A stretch of DNA of 64,000 nucleotides from positions 1-64,000 of the forward strand of contig NZ_BKAJ01000072.1 of assembly GCF_007992495.1 (NCBI RefSeq). Reading direction: 5' to 3'. The stretch comes from Reyranella soli (GTDB lineage Bacteria; Pseudomonadota; Alphaproteobacteria; Reyranellales; Reyranellaceae). Below are positions 38,505-44,978 of the stretch, one piece after another (position 1 is the first letter of the stretch; the number at the start of each line of letters is the position of its first letter). Made by a program: the position numbers and the translations under genes. The notes beneath the pieces were generated by a model. It saw only the letters and a program-made list of their open reading frames with translations, was not told where the DNA came from and searched no databases.

Positions 38505-38918
38505 ATGAAGCGCATCTTCTGTTCACTGCTTCTCGCCACCTTGCCGTTCGGCAGCGCCCTCGCAGACGAGGCGGGGTTCAAGAACGCCAAAGTGACCCTC
38601 GTCGACCAGTACGAGCTGCCGAACGTGCCCGGCAAGAGCCTGCGCGCGGTGCTCGTCGAGTACGGGCCGGGTGGCGGGTCGCCGTCCCATCATCATCCGT
38701 CGTCGGCCTTCATCTATGCGCGCGTGCTCGAGGGCGCGATCCGCAGCAAGGTGAACGACGGGCCGGAGCGCACCTATCAAGCCGGCGAGAGCTGGACCGA
38801 AAGGCCGGGCGATCATCACCAGGTCAGCCAGAACGCCAGCACCACGGCGCCGGCGAAGCTGCTTGCGGTGTTCGTGGTCGACACGGCCGACAAGACGATC
38901 GTGATTCCGGACAAGTAG
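38505..38918 (+). CDS. Secreted cupin-domain protein
   Basis: About 137 residues with a signal peptide (KRIFCSLLLATLPFGSALA) and a single conserved cupin barrel. Metal-binding motif 1 is GGGSPSHHHPSSAFIYARVLEG and motif 2 is PGDHHQVSQNA. Small periplasmic cupins of this kind bind a metal and have unassigned functions. An AGGAGA ribosome site precedes ATG 38505. It follows the NmrA-like gene closely on the same strand, suggesting a two-gene unit. Confidence 0.87.
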   Translation: MKRIFCSLLLATLPFGSALADEAGFKNAKVTLVDQYELPNVPGKSLRAVLVEYGPGGGSPSHHHPSSAFIYARVLEGAIRSKVNDGPERTYQAGESWTERPGDHHQVSQNASTTAPAKLLAVFVVDTADKTIVIPDK

Positions 38919-39027
38919 TCGCCTTCCGGCCGTCAGCGGGCTTCTGACGCCGTGGCCTATTCGTGTTCGTTCGCCGGTTTATCCCCCGTGGGCTTTGTCT
39001 CAGAGGGCGCCTGCATACAATAGCGAC

Positions 39028-39216
39028 ATGCAAGACCATGCCGAAACGATGATCTTCCACATCCGCGGGACGGATCCCAGGAACAGCGAGCAGGTGGTCT
39101 ATGAGTGCGTCGGCTTTCCCATGGCGCACGCCAAGGCTGCCGAGCTGCGCATGAGCGGCTTCAAGGACGTGGTCACCTCGGTGGCCGCGCACGAGATGGA
39201 GCAGCGGACGACCTGA
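39028..39216 (+). CDS. Small conserved-type hypothetical protein (62 aa)
   Basis: From ATG 39028 the frame encodes a compact mixed protein: HAETMIFHIRGTDPRNSEQV, YECVGFPMAHAKAAELRMSG and FKDVVTSVAAHEME. It looks like a small alpha/beta domain. I do not recognise the family. A TTG at 38995 would extend it by eleven residues, but ATG is favoured. It converges tail to tail with the next minus-strand gene, 4 bp apart. Confidence 0.6.
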   Translation: MQDHAETMIFHIRGTDPRNSEQVVYECVGFPMAHAKAAELRMSGFKDVVTSVAAHEMEQRTT

Positions 39217-39220
39217 CGGT

Positions 39221-39520
39221 CTAGCGAGGCCGGACCGCCCCCATCTTCGCGCGCACCTCGGCCGGCACGGCGTAGTCGTCGAGGACCTGCTGGGTGAAGC
39301 GAAAGCCGCTGCAGTCGCGCTGCACGACGAAGTTCCAGAGGGCGTAGGCCGCCGCATCGACGAGACTTGCTCGTTGCGCGTCGCTGCTGCCCCCTCGCCG
39401 ATCGAAGGCCTCCAGCGCATCGAGGGCAGCCCGCAGCTCGCGGCCTAGGCGGCCGATCGTCGAGGCCTGCTCCTCGAGGATCTCGTATTGAAGGACGTCC
39501 CAACCAGTTTTCGGGCGCAT
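39221..39520 (-). CDS. Hypothetical protein, possibly DUF6665 family (99 aa)
   Basis: From ATG 39520 the protein reads RPKTGWDVLQYEILEEQAST, then a helical pair, YALWNFVVQRDCSGFRFTQ and VLDDYAVPAEVRAKMG. The pattern (bilobal helical protein with a WNFVVQRD motif) is as I recall DUF6665, but this needs a profile check. An upstream ATG at 39550 adds ten residues. It is divergent from the PQQ-island first gene across about 215 bp that must carry both promoters. Confidence 0.65.
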   Translation of the reverse strand: MRPKTGWDVLQYEILEEQASTIGRLGRELRAALDALEAFDRRGGSSDAQRASLVDAAAYALWNFVVQRDCSGFRFTQQVLDDYAVPAEVRAKMGAVRPR

Positions 39521-39736
39521 CACGACACCCCCTGTTCGAAGATAGTGCACGGGCTGGTCGTCGGGCGCGATGCGCCAAGTTGGCGCCTTGGCGAGCGCGC
39601 CAGCCCCTCTGTTATGCGTTCCGGCCGGCTTGAACGGGCCAATCCGCGGGCCTAGCCTCGGCGCTCGGCAGTGGACGCTCGATTGTTGAGTTCAGTCCGC
39701 GTGCGTCTCCTGTGCGACACAAGTGAGGAGACACCA

Positions 39737-40999
39737 ATGAGACGGCAGGAAACAGCTCTAGCGAAGGCATGCCTGGCAGGCGTCATCGCAGCCGTGTTCG
39801 GCTGCGCTTCGATGGCGGTGCAGGCTCAGGAACTCAAGAAGTACGATTCGAGCGGCAAGGACTTCTGGCTCAAGCCGCCGCCCGACTGGTTCCTCGGCGA
39901 CGAGAACAAGGAGCAGAAAGGCCAGACTCCCAACCCGGGCCAGCCGACTCCGACACCCAAGGCCGAGCTCGACAAGATCCTCGCCGGCATCAAGCTGCCG
40001 CCCGGCTTCAAGATCGCGGTATGGGCCGACAGCGTTCCGCAGGCGCGGCAGATGGCATGGGGCGACAAGGGCACGCTGTTCGTCGGCACCTTCGACAAAG
40101 GCACGGTGCATTCGGTCAGCGGGCCGGACGGACAGAAGGTCGTAAAACCCTTCATCACCGGCTTGCGCATGCCGACCGGTGTCGCCTTCCAGGACGGCGC
40201 GCTTTACGTCGTCGATATCGACAAGCTCTATCGCTACGACAATCCCGAGGCCAACCTCGAGAGGGCGCCGGAAGGCAAGGTCGTCTACGACGACTTCCCG
40301 CCCTACGTGCCGCACGGCTGGAAGTACCTGGTGCCCGACGGCAAGGGCTGGTTCTACATCCCCGTCGGCGTGCCCTGTAACATCTGCCTGCCGCCGGCCA
40401 GCACCGGCCACTATCGCCGCGTCGATCCCAAGACCGGCGCGGCCGAGATCGTGGCGCTGGGCGTGCGCAACAGCGTCGGCGGCGCAGTCGATCCCAGGAC
40501 CGGCCAGCTCTGGTTCACTGACAACGGGCGTGACTGGGTCAGCGACGACCTGCCGAACGACGAGCTCAACCGGGTGAGCAAGATCGGCGAGCATTTCGGC
40601 TATCCGTACTGCCACCAGGGCGACCTTGCCGATCCCAAGTACGGCGCCGATCGCAAGTGCTCGGAGTTCACGCCGCCGGTGTACAAGCAGGGCCCACACA
40701 TCGCCGGTCTCGGCATGAAGTTCTACACCGGCGACATGTTCCCGCCGGAATACAAGAACGGCATCTTCATCGCCCAGCACGGCTCGTGGAACCGGGCGAA
40801 GAAGCTCGGCTATCGCGTGCTCTTCCTGTCGGTCGATCCCGACGGCAAGAACCCGAAGGAACAGGTCTTTGCCGGCACCTGGCTCGACGACCAGAAGATC
40901 CTGGGCCGTCCGGCCGACGTCCTGCAGGCGCCCGACGGCTCCCTGCTGGTCGCCGACGACCAAGCCGGCGCGATCTATCGCATCAGCTATCAGAAGTGA
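39737..40999 (+). CDS. PQQ-dependent sugar dehydrogenase-like protein (sorbosone dehydrogenase family), copy 1
   Basis: About 420 residues with a signal peptide (AKACLAGVIAAVFGCASMAV) and a six-bladed beta-propeller of the soluble glucose/L-sorbosone dehydrogenase type: LPPGFKIAVWADSVPQARQM, FITGLRMPTGVAFQDGALYV, PHGWKYLVPD, PVGVPCNICLPP, NDELNRV, FGYPYCHQGD and IAQHGSWNR. The quinone-adjacent His and Arg blocks are kept. It opens the plus-strand PQQ block and is followed, after a palindromic repeat, by a dihaem cytochrome c that would accept its electrons. A paralogue at 49283-50512 has the same pairing on the other strand. Substrate is unknown. Confidence 0.88.
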   Translation: MRRQETALAKACLAGVIAAVFGCASMAVQAQELKKYDSSGKDFWLKPPPDWFLGDENKEQKGQTPNPGQPTPTPKAELDKILAGIKLPPGFKIAVWADSVPQARQMAWGDKGTLFVGTFDKGTVHSVSGPDGQKVVKPFITGLRMPTGVAFQDGALYVVDIDKLYRYDNPEANLERAPEGKVVYDDFPPYVPHGWKYLVPDGKGWFYIPVGVPCNICLPPASTGHYRRVDPKTGAAEIVALGVRNSVGGAVDPRTGQLWFTDNGRDWVSDDLPNDELNRVSKIGEHFGYPYCHQGDLADPKYGADRKCSEFTPPVYKQGPHIAGLGMKFYTGDMFPPEYKNGIFIAQHGSWNRAKKLGYRVLFLSVDPDGKNPKEQVFAGTWLDDQKILGRPADVLQAPDGSLLVADDQAGAIYRISYQK

Positions 41000-41009
41000 C
41001 GCCAACGGC

Positions 41010-41125
41010 GTCATCCCGACCAAGGCCCGAAGGGCCGCGTGGAGGGATCTCCTCTTGAACAACTCGCGTTGAAGAGGAGGTCCCTCGACTGCGCCGCCCG
41101 AAGGGCGGCTCCGCTCGGGATGACG
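41010..41125. repeat. Palindromic intergenic repeat with expanded centre
   Basis: Outer arms GTCATCCCGA (left) and GCTCGGGATGAC (right) match the family. The inner part holds a second foldback (GGAGGGATCTCCTCTTGAAC against GAAGAGGAGGTCCCTCGA) and extra GC-rich GGCCCGAAGGGCC and CGCCCGAAGGGCG palindromes. It separates the dehydrogenase gene from the cytochrome c gene. Confidence 0.75.
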
Positions 41126-41135
41126 GGAGTTTGTT

Positions 41136-41714
41136 ATGCGTTCAGTCGTAACCGCCTTGTTCGTGATGTTCGCAGCGCCGGCGTACGCGCAGTCGCAGCC
41201 GCCCATCAAGGCGCCGGCGATTGCCCAGACCTGCATCGCCTGTCACGGCATCCGGGGCATCTCGACCAGCAAGGACTCGCCCTCGCTGGCGGGCCAGCCC
41301 GACATCTTCACCCAGTACCAGCTCGTCTTCATGCGCGACGGCCAGCGCCAGCCCGGCGTCATGGCGGGCATCGTGAAGACGCTCACCGACGAGAACATCC
41401 GCGAGCTGGGCGCCTACTACGCGGCCTTGGCCCCGCCGCCGCCCTTCGCCAAGGCCGAGCCGGTCGACGCCGCCAAGGCGAACGCGATCATGGGGCCCCG
41501 GCGCTGCGCCAACTGCCACAAGGACGATTTTTCCGGTCAGGGCGAGACCGGGCGACTGGCCGGCCAGCGGCCCGATTACCTCATCAAGGCCCTGAAGGAC
41601 TTCCGCTCCGGCGCGCGGCGCGGCCGCGGCATGGGCGCGATGATGGAGGTGTCAGTCACGCTGCAGGACGAGGACATCGCGCTTATCGCCCACTATCTGG
41701 CGGCCAAGCCTTGA
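41136..41714 (+). CDS. Dihaem cytochrome c, copy 1
   Basis: This 192-residue exported protein has a signal peptide (SVVTALFVMFAAPAYA) and two class I cytochrome c domains. The haem motifs are CIACH (about residue 33) and CANCH (about residue 127), each followed by a Gly-rich loop, with candidate Met ligands in FMRDGQRQPGVMAGI and GMGAMMEVS. It sits between a PQQ dehydrogenase and pqqA, so it is the likely electron acceptor. A paralogue at 48727-49302 is paired with the second dehydrogenase. Confidence 0.92.
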   Translation: MRSVVTALFVMFAAPAYAQSQPPIKAPAIAQTCIACHGIRGISTSKDSPSLAGQPDIFTQYQLVFMRDGQRQPGVMAGIVKTLTDENIRELGAYYAALAPPPPFAKAEPVDAAKANAIMGPRRCANCHKDDFSGQGETGRLAGQRPDYLIKALKDFRSGARRGRGMGAMMEVSVTLQDEDIALIAHYLAAKP

Positions 41715-41768
41715 CACATTCTTCGAATCCTCGACATCATCCCAAAGCCACTTCCAAGGAGACCCGCC

Positions 41769-41846
41769 ATGGCTTGGAAAACACCGCGTATCGTCGAGAT
41801 CGCCGTCGGCATGGAAATCAACTCGTACGCTTCTGCCGACTTGTAG
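41769..41846 (+). CDS. pqqA: PQQ precursor peptide PqqA (25 aa)
   Basis: A 25-codon frame, MAWKTPRIVEIAVGMEINSY followed by five more residues. It has Glu16 and Tyr20 in the E-x3-Y arrangement that PqqE crosslinks to start PQQ synthesis. An AAGGAGA site at 41756-41762 lies at good distance from ATG 41769. It is followed by a stem-loop and then pqqB. Length and the EINSY core fit the family. It is too short for most gene finders. Confidence 0.95.
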   Translation: MAWKTPRIVEIAVGMEINSYASADL

Positions 41847-41855
41847 TCGCTGCTT

Positions 41856-41881
41856 CCGTCGCGGCCGATAGTCCGCGGCGG
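41856..41881 (+). terminator. Intercistronic stem-loop between pqqA and pqqB
   Basis: CCGTCGCGG / CCGCGGCGG pair as a 9-bp stem (one G-U) around an 8-base loop. No T-run follows, so it is not a classic terminator. It ends five bases before the GTG start of pqqB and may keep pqqA message in excess while limiting pqqB initiation. Confidence 0.6.
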
Positions 41882-41886
41882 TCACC

Positions 41887-42807
41887 GTGAAAGCCGTTGT
41901 TCTGGGGGCCGCCGCCGGCGGCGGCTTCCCACAATGGAACTCTAACGCCGAGGCATGTCGTCGTGCACGCGCCGGGGATAGCAAGGCCGCGGCCCGGACG
42001 CAGGCCTCGCTCGCCGTGAGCGGCGACGGCGAACGCTGGTTCCTGATCAACGCCTCCCCCGACCTTCGCCAGCAGATCCAGGCGCAGCCGATCCTTCATC
42101 CGCGACGGGCGCTGCGCTCCTCGCCGATCGAAGGCGTCATCCTGACCGGCGCCGACGTCGACGCCATCGCCGGCCTGCTGCACCTGCGCGAACGCCAGCC
42201 CTTCTCCCTCTACGCCACCCAGCGCGTGCTGGACGTGCTCGACGCCAATCCGATCTTCGGCGTGCTGTCGCCGGAGTGCGTTCTCCGCGAGGAAGTGCCG
42301 CTCGGCCAGCCATTCACGCTCAGCCATCTCGACGGCAGCGCGAGCGGGCTGGAGGTCGAGCTGTTCGACGTTCCGGGCAAGGTCGCGTTGTACCTCGAAG
42401 GCGGGCGCAACACCGATCTCGCCGGCCAACCGGGCGACACGGTCGGCGTAGAAATCCGCGCCGATGGGCAGCGGCTGATCTACATCCCGGGCTGTGCGCG
42501 CATGACCGATGCGCTGCGACGGCGGCTCTCCGGCGCCGCGGTGGTGCTGTTCGACGGCACGCTGTGGCGCGACGACGAGATGGTGGCGCTCGGGCTCGGC
42601 CCCAAGACGGGCCAGCGCATGGGCCACATGAGCGTCAGCGGTCCGGACGGCACGGTCGCCGCCTTCCGCGACATCCCGGTCAAGCGCCGCATCCTCATCC
42701 ACATCAACAACTCCAATCCGATCCTGCTCGATGATTCGGCCGAACGCATCGCCGTCGAGAAGGAAGGATGGGAAGTCGCCTATGACGGCATGGAGGTCAG
42801 TCCATGA
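41887..42807 (+). CDS. pqqB: PQQ biosynthesis protein PqqB
   Basis: This 306-residue metallo-beta-lactamase-fold protein hydroxylates tyrosine in the crosslinked PqqA-derived peptide. It starts with GTG at 41887. VVLGAAAGGGFPQWNSNAEA is the classic PqqB opening. Later blocks are TQASLAVSGDGERWFLINAS, ILTGADVDAIAGLLHLRE and GTLWRDDEMVALGLGPKTG, as well as RMGHMSV and RRILIHINNSNPIL. The stop overlaps the pqqC ATG as ATGA. Length is standard. Confidence 0.97.
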   Translation: MKAVVLGAAAGGGFPQWNSNAEACRRARAGDSKAAARTQASLAVSGDGERWFLINASPDLRQQIQAQPILHPRRALRSSPIEGVILTGADVDAIAGLLHLRERQPFSLYATQRVLDVLDANPIFGVLSPECVLREEVPLGQPFTLSHLDGSASGLEVELFDVPGKVALYLEGGRNTDLAGQPGDTVGVEIRADGQRLIYIPGCARMTDALRRRLSGAAVVLFDGTLWRDDEMVALGLGPKTGQRMGHMSVSGPDGTVAAFRDIPVKRRILIHINNSNPILLDDSAERIAVEKEGWEVAYDGMEVSP

Positions 42808-43556
42808 ATGCCGATTTGGGGAGCGATCGCCTGCTGGCACCTGACAAGCTCGAGGCCGAGCTGCGCGCCATCGGCGCGGTGCGCTACCACCATCTTCATC
42901 CGTTCCACAAGCTCCTGCACGCAGGCAAGCTCACGCGCGCGCAGGTCCAGGCCTGGGCGCTCAATCGCTACTATTACCAGGCGATGATCCCCATCAAGGA
43001 TGCCCACGCGCTGGTGCGGCTGCCGACCTCGGAGCTGCGCCGCGAATGGCGCCGGCGCATCATCGACCATGACGGCGACGGTCCCGGCAAGGGCGGCATC
43101 GAGCGCTGGCTGAAGCTGGCCGAGGGCGTCGGGCTCGATCGCACCTACGTGCAGTCGACCGAGGGCATTCTTCCCGGCACGCGCTTCGCAGTCGAGGCCT
43201 ACGTCAACTTCGTGCGCGACCGGCCGATCCTGGAAGGCATCGCGTCGTCGCTGACCGAGATGTTCTCGCCCGACATCATCGCCGATCGCGTGCGCGGCAT
43301 GCTGGCAGGGTATTCCTTCATCACCGAGGAGACGCTGGCCTACTTCACGCCGCGCCTCACCCAGGCGCCGCAGGACGTCGACTTCGCGCTCGGCTACGTC
43401 AAGCAGCACGCCACGACGCGCGCCGACCAGGAGGCCGTGCTGGCGGCGCTGCGCTTCAAGTGCGACGTGCTGTGGGCGCAGCTCGACGCGCTGCATTTCG
43501 CCTATGTCGAGCCGGGCCTGATACCGCCCGGCGCCTTCGTGCCGGAGGGGAAATGA
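42804..43556 (+). CDS. pqqC: Pyrroloquinoline-quinone synthase PqqC
   Basis: This 250-residue, all-helical, haem-oxygenase-like protein performs the final ring closure and oxidation to PQQ. Landmarks are the HHLHPFHKLLHAGKLTRAQV block, WALNRYYYQAMIPIKDAHAL, HDGDGPGKGGIERWLKLAEG, TEMFSPDIIADRVRGML and DFALGYVKQHATTRADQEAV. All are characteristic. ATG 42804 overlaps the pqqB stop; its own stop overlaps pqqD. It is not fused to PqqD as in some methylotrophs. Confidence 0.97.
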   Translation: MNADLGSDRLLAPDKLEAELRAIGAVRYHHLHPFHKLLHAGKLTRAQVQAWALNRYYYQAMIPIKDAHALVRLPTSELRREWRRRIIDHDGDGPGKGGIERWLKLAEGVGLDRTYVQSTEGILPGTRFAVEAYVNFVRDRPILEGIASSLTEMFSPDIIADRVRGMLAGYSFITEETLAYFTPRLTQAPQDVDFALGYVKQHATTRADQEAVLAALRFKCDVLWAQLDALHFAYVEPGLIPPGAFVPEGK

Positions 43557-43855
43557 TGGACCGCCTCGTCGTCTCCGCTGAGAGCGTGCTGAACTTCGCG
43601 CCGCACATCGTGTTCCGCTTCGACGAGGTGCGGAAGCGGTGGATCATCCTGGCGCCCGAGCGCTTGATGCTGCCCGACGAGCAGGCGGTCGAGATCCTGC
43701 AGCTGGTCGACGGCAAGACCGGCGTTTCAGGGATCGTCGATTCGCTCGCCGCCCGCTACAGTCAGGCGCCACGCGATCTTATCGCCAAGGACGTCACCGC
43801 CATGCTGCAGGACCTCGCCGACAAGGGATGTCTCGCCGGTGCCGGCCCGGGTTGA
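43553..43855 (+). CDS. pqqD: PQQ peptide chaperone PqqD
   Basis: This 100-residue RiPP recognition element binds the PqqA leader and presents it to PqqE. It has FAPHIVFRFDEVRKRWIILA, PERLMLPDEQAVEILQLVDG and DVTAMLQDLADKG, matching the winged-helix PqqD fold. ATG 43553 (MM start) overlaps the pqqC stop as ATGA, and the 3' end overlaps the pqqE GTG start by 17 bp. A longer upstream frame inside pqqC is rejected. Confidence 0.96.
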   Translation: MMDRLVVSAESVLNFAPHIVFRFDEVRKRWIILAPERLMLPDEQAVEILQLVDGKTGVSGIVDSLAARYSQAPRDLIAKDVTAMLQDLADKGCLAGAGPG

Positions 43856-44978
43856 TCCGCCGCTCGCCCTGCTCGCCGAGCTGACGCATCGTTGTCCGCT
43901 CGCCTGCCCCTATTGCTCCAACCCGGTGAACCTCGAACGCGCCGCGGGCGAGCTTTCCGAGCAGGACTGGCGCCGCGTGCTCGCCGAAGCGGCCGCGCTC
44001 GGCGTGCTGCAGGTGCATTTCTCCGGCGGCGAGCCGATGGCGCGGCGTGATCTTTTGGCCCTGATCGGCGAGGCGAACGGGCTCGGCCTCTACAGCAACC
44101 TCATCACCTCCGGCGCCTTGGGCGGCGCACGCGAGATCGAGGCCTTCGCCAAGGCAGGGCTGAAGCACGTGCAGCTGAGCTTCCAGGACTTTTCCGCCGA
44201 CAACGGCGATCGCATCGCCGGGCTTTCAGGCGCGCATGACCGCAAGACGCGCTTTGCGGAGGCAGTGCGCGCCGCCGGCCTGCCGCTCACGCTCAACCTG
44301 GTCGTACATCGCCAGAATCTCGACGGCGTGCCGCAGATGATCGAGATGGCGCTGAAACTGGGCGCGCGGCGCGTCGAGATCGCCCATGTCCAGTACTATG
44401 CCTGGGCATTCGCCAACCGCGCCGCTCTGCTGCCGACCCGCCGCCAGCTCGACCAGGCCACCGAGGCTGTCGAGGCGGCGCGCCAGCGGCTGAAAGGCGT
44501 GCTCACGATCGATTATGTCGTGCCCGACTATCACGGCGTGCGGCCGAAATCCTGCATGAGCGGCTGGGGTCGCCAGTTCATCAACATCATGCCGTCGGGC
44601 ATCGCCGTCCCATGCCATGCCGCCGAGACGCTGCCCGGCATCGCCTTCCCCTCGGTGCGCACGAACAGCCTTTCAGACATCTGGCACGAGTCCGATGCCT
44701 TCAACCGCTTCCGCGGCACCGACTGGATGGCCGAGCCTTGCCGCAGCTGCGATCGGCGCGAGATCGACTGGGGCGGCTGCCGCTGCCAGGCCTTCCTGCT
44801 GGCAGGCGACGCCGGCCGCACCGACCCGGTCTGCACGCTGTCGCCCGACCACAGCGTGGTCGCGGCCGCGGTGCAGGAGGCCGAAGGCCTCCCGCCGGCG
44901 TTCGTTTATCGGCGTTACAGTAACGCGCCTACTTCGACGCGTCCTTCGGGCGAACCGAATCGGCAACGCCCTGGATGA
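43839..44978 (+). CDS. pqqE: PqqA peptide cyclase PqqE (radical SAM)
   Basis: This 379-residue radical SAM/SPASM enzyme forms the Glu-Tyr C-C crosslink in PqqA. Cys19, Cys23 and Cys26 (HRCPLACPYCSN) bind the SAM cluster; SGGEPMARRDL is the SAM-binding GGE. The SPASM cysteines appear in RPKSCMSGWG, AVPCHAAETLPG and EPCRSCDRREIDWGGCRCQA. The start is GTG 43839. After the usual family end (FVYRRYSN) there is a tail of about 17 residues whose codons are antisense to the last codons of the convergent alcohol dehydrogenase. Confidence 0.96.
   Translation: MPARVDPPLALLAELTHRCPLACPYCSNPVNLERAAGELSEQDWRRVLAEAAALGVLQVHFSGGEPMARRDLLALIGEANGLGLYSNLITSGALGGAREIEAFAKAGLKHVQLSFQDFSADNGDRIAGLSGAHDRKTRFAEAVRAAGLPLTLNLVVHRQNLDGVPQMIEMALKLGARRVEIAHVQYYAWAFANRAALLPTRRQLDQATEAVEAARQRLKGVLTIDYVVPDYHGVRPKSCMSGWGRQFINIMPSGIAVPCHAAETLPGIAFPSVRTNSLSDIWHESDAFNRFRGTDWMAEPCRSCDRREIDWGGCRCQAFLLAGDAGRTDPVCTLSPDHSVVAAAVQEAEGLPPAFVYRRYSNAPTSTRPSGEPNRQRPG

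Noticed and set aside
39758-41236. A 492-codon minus-strand frame opposite the first PQQ sugar dehydrogenase-like gene
   Set aside because: It is a GC-skew shadow; the plus-strand protein is a well-formed exported propeller.
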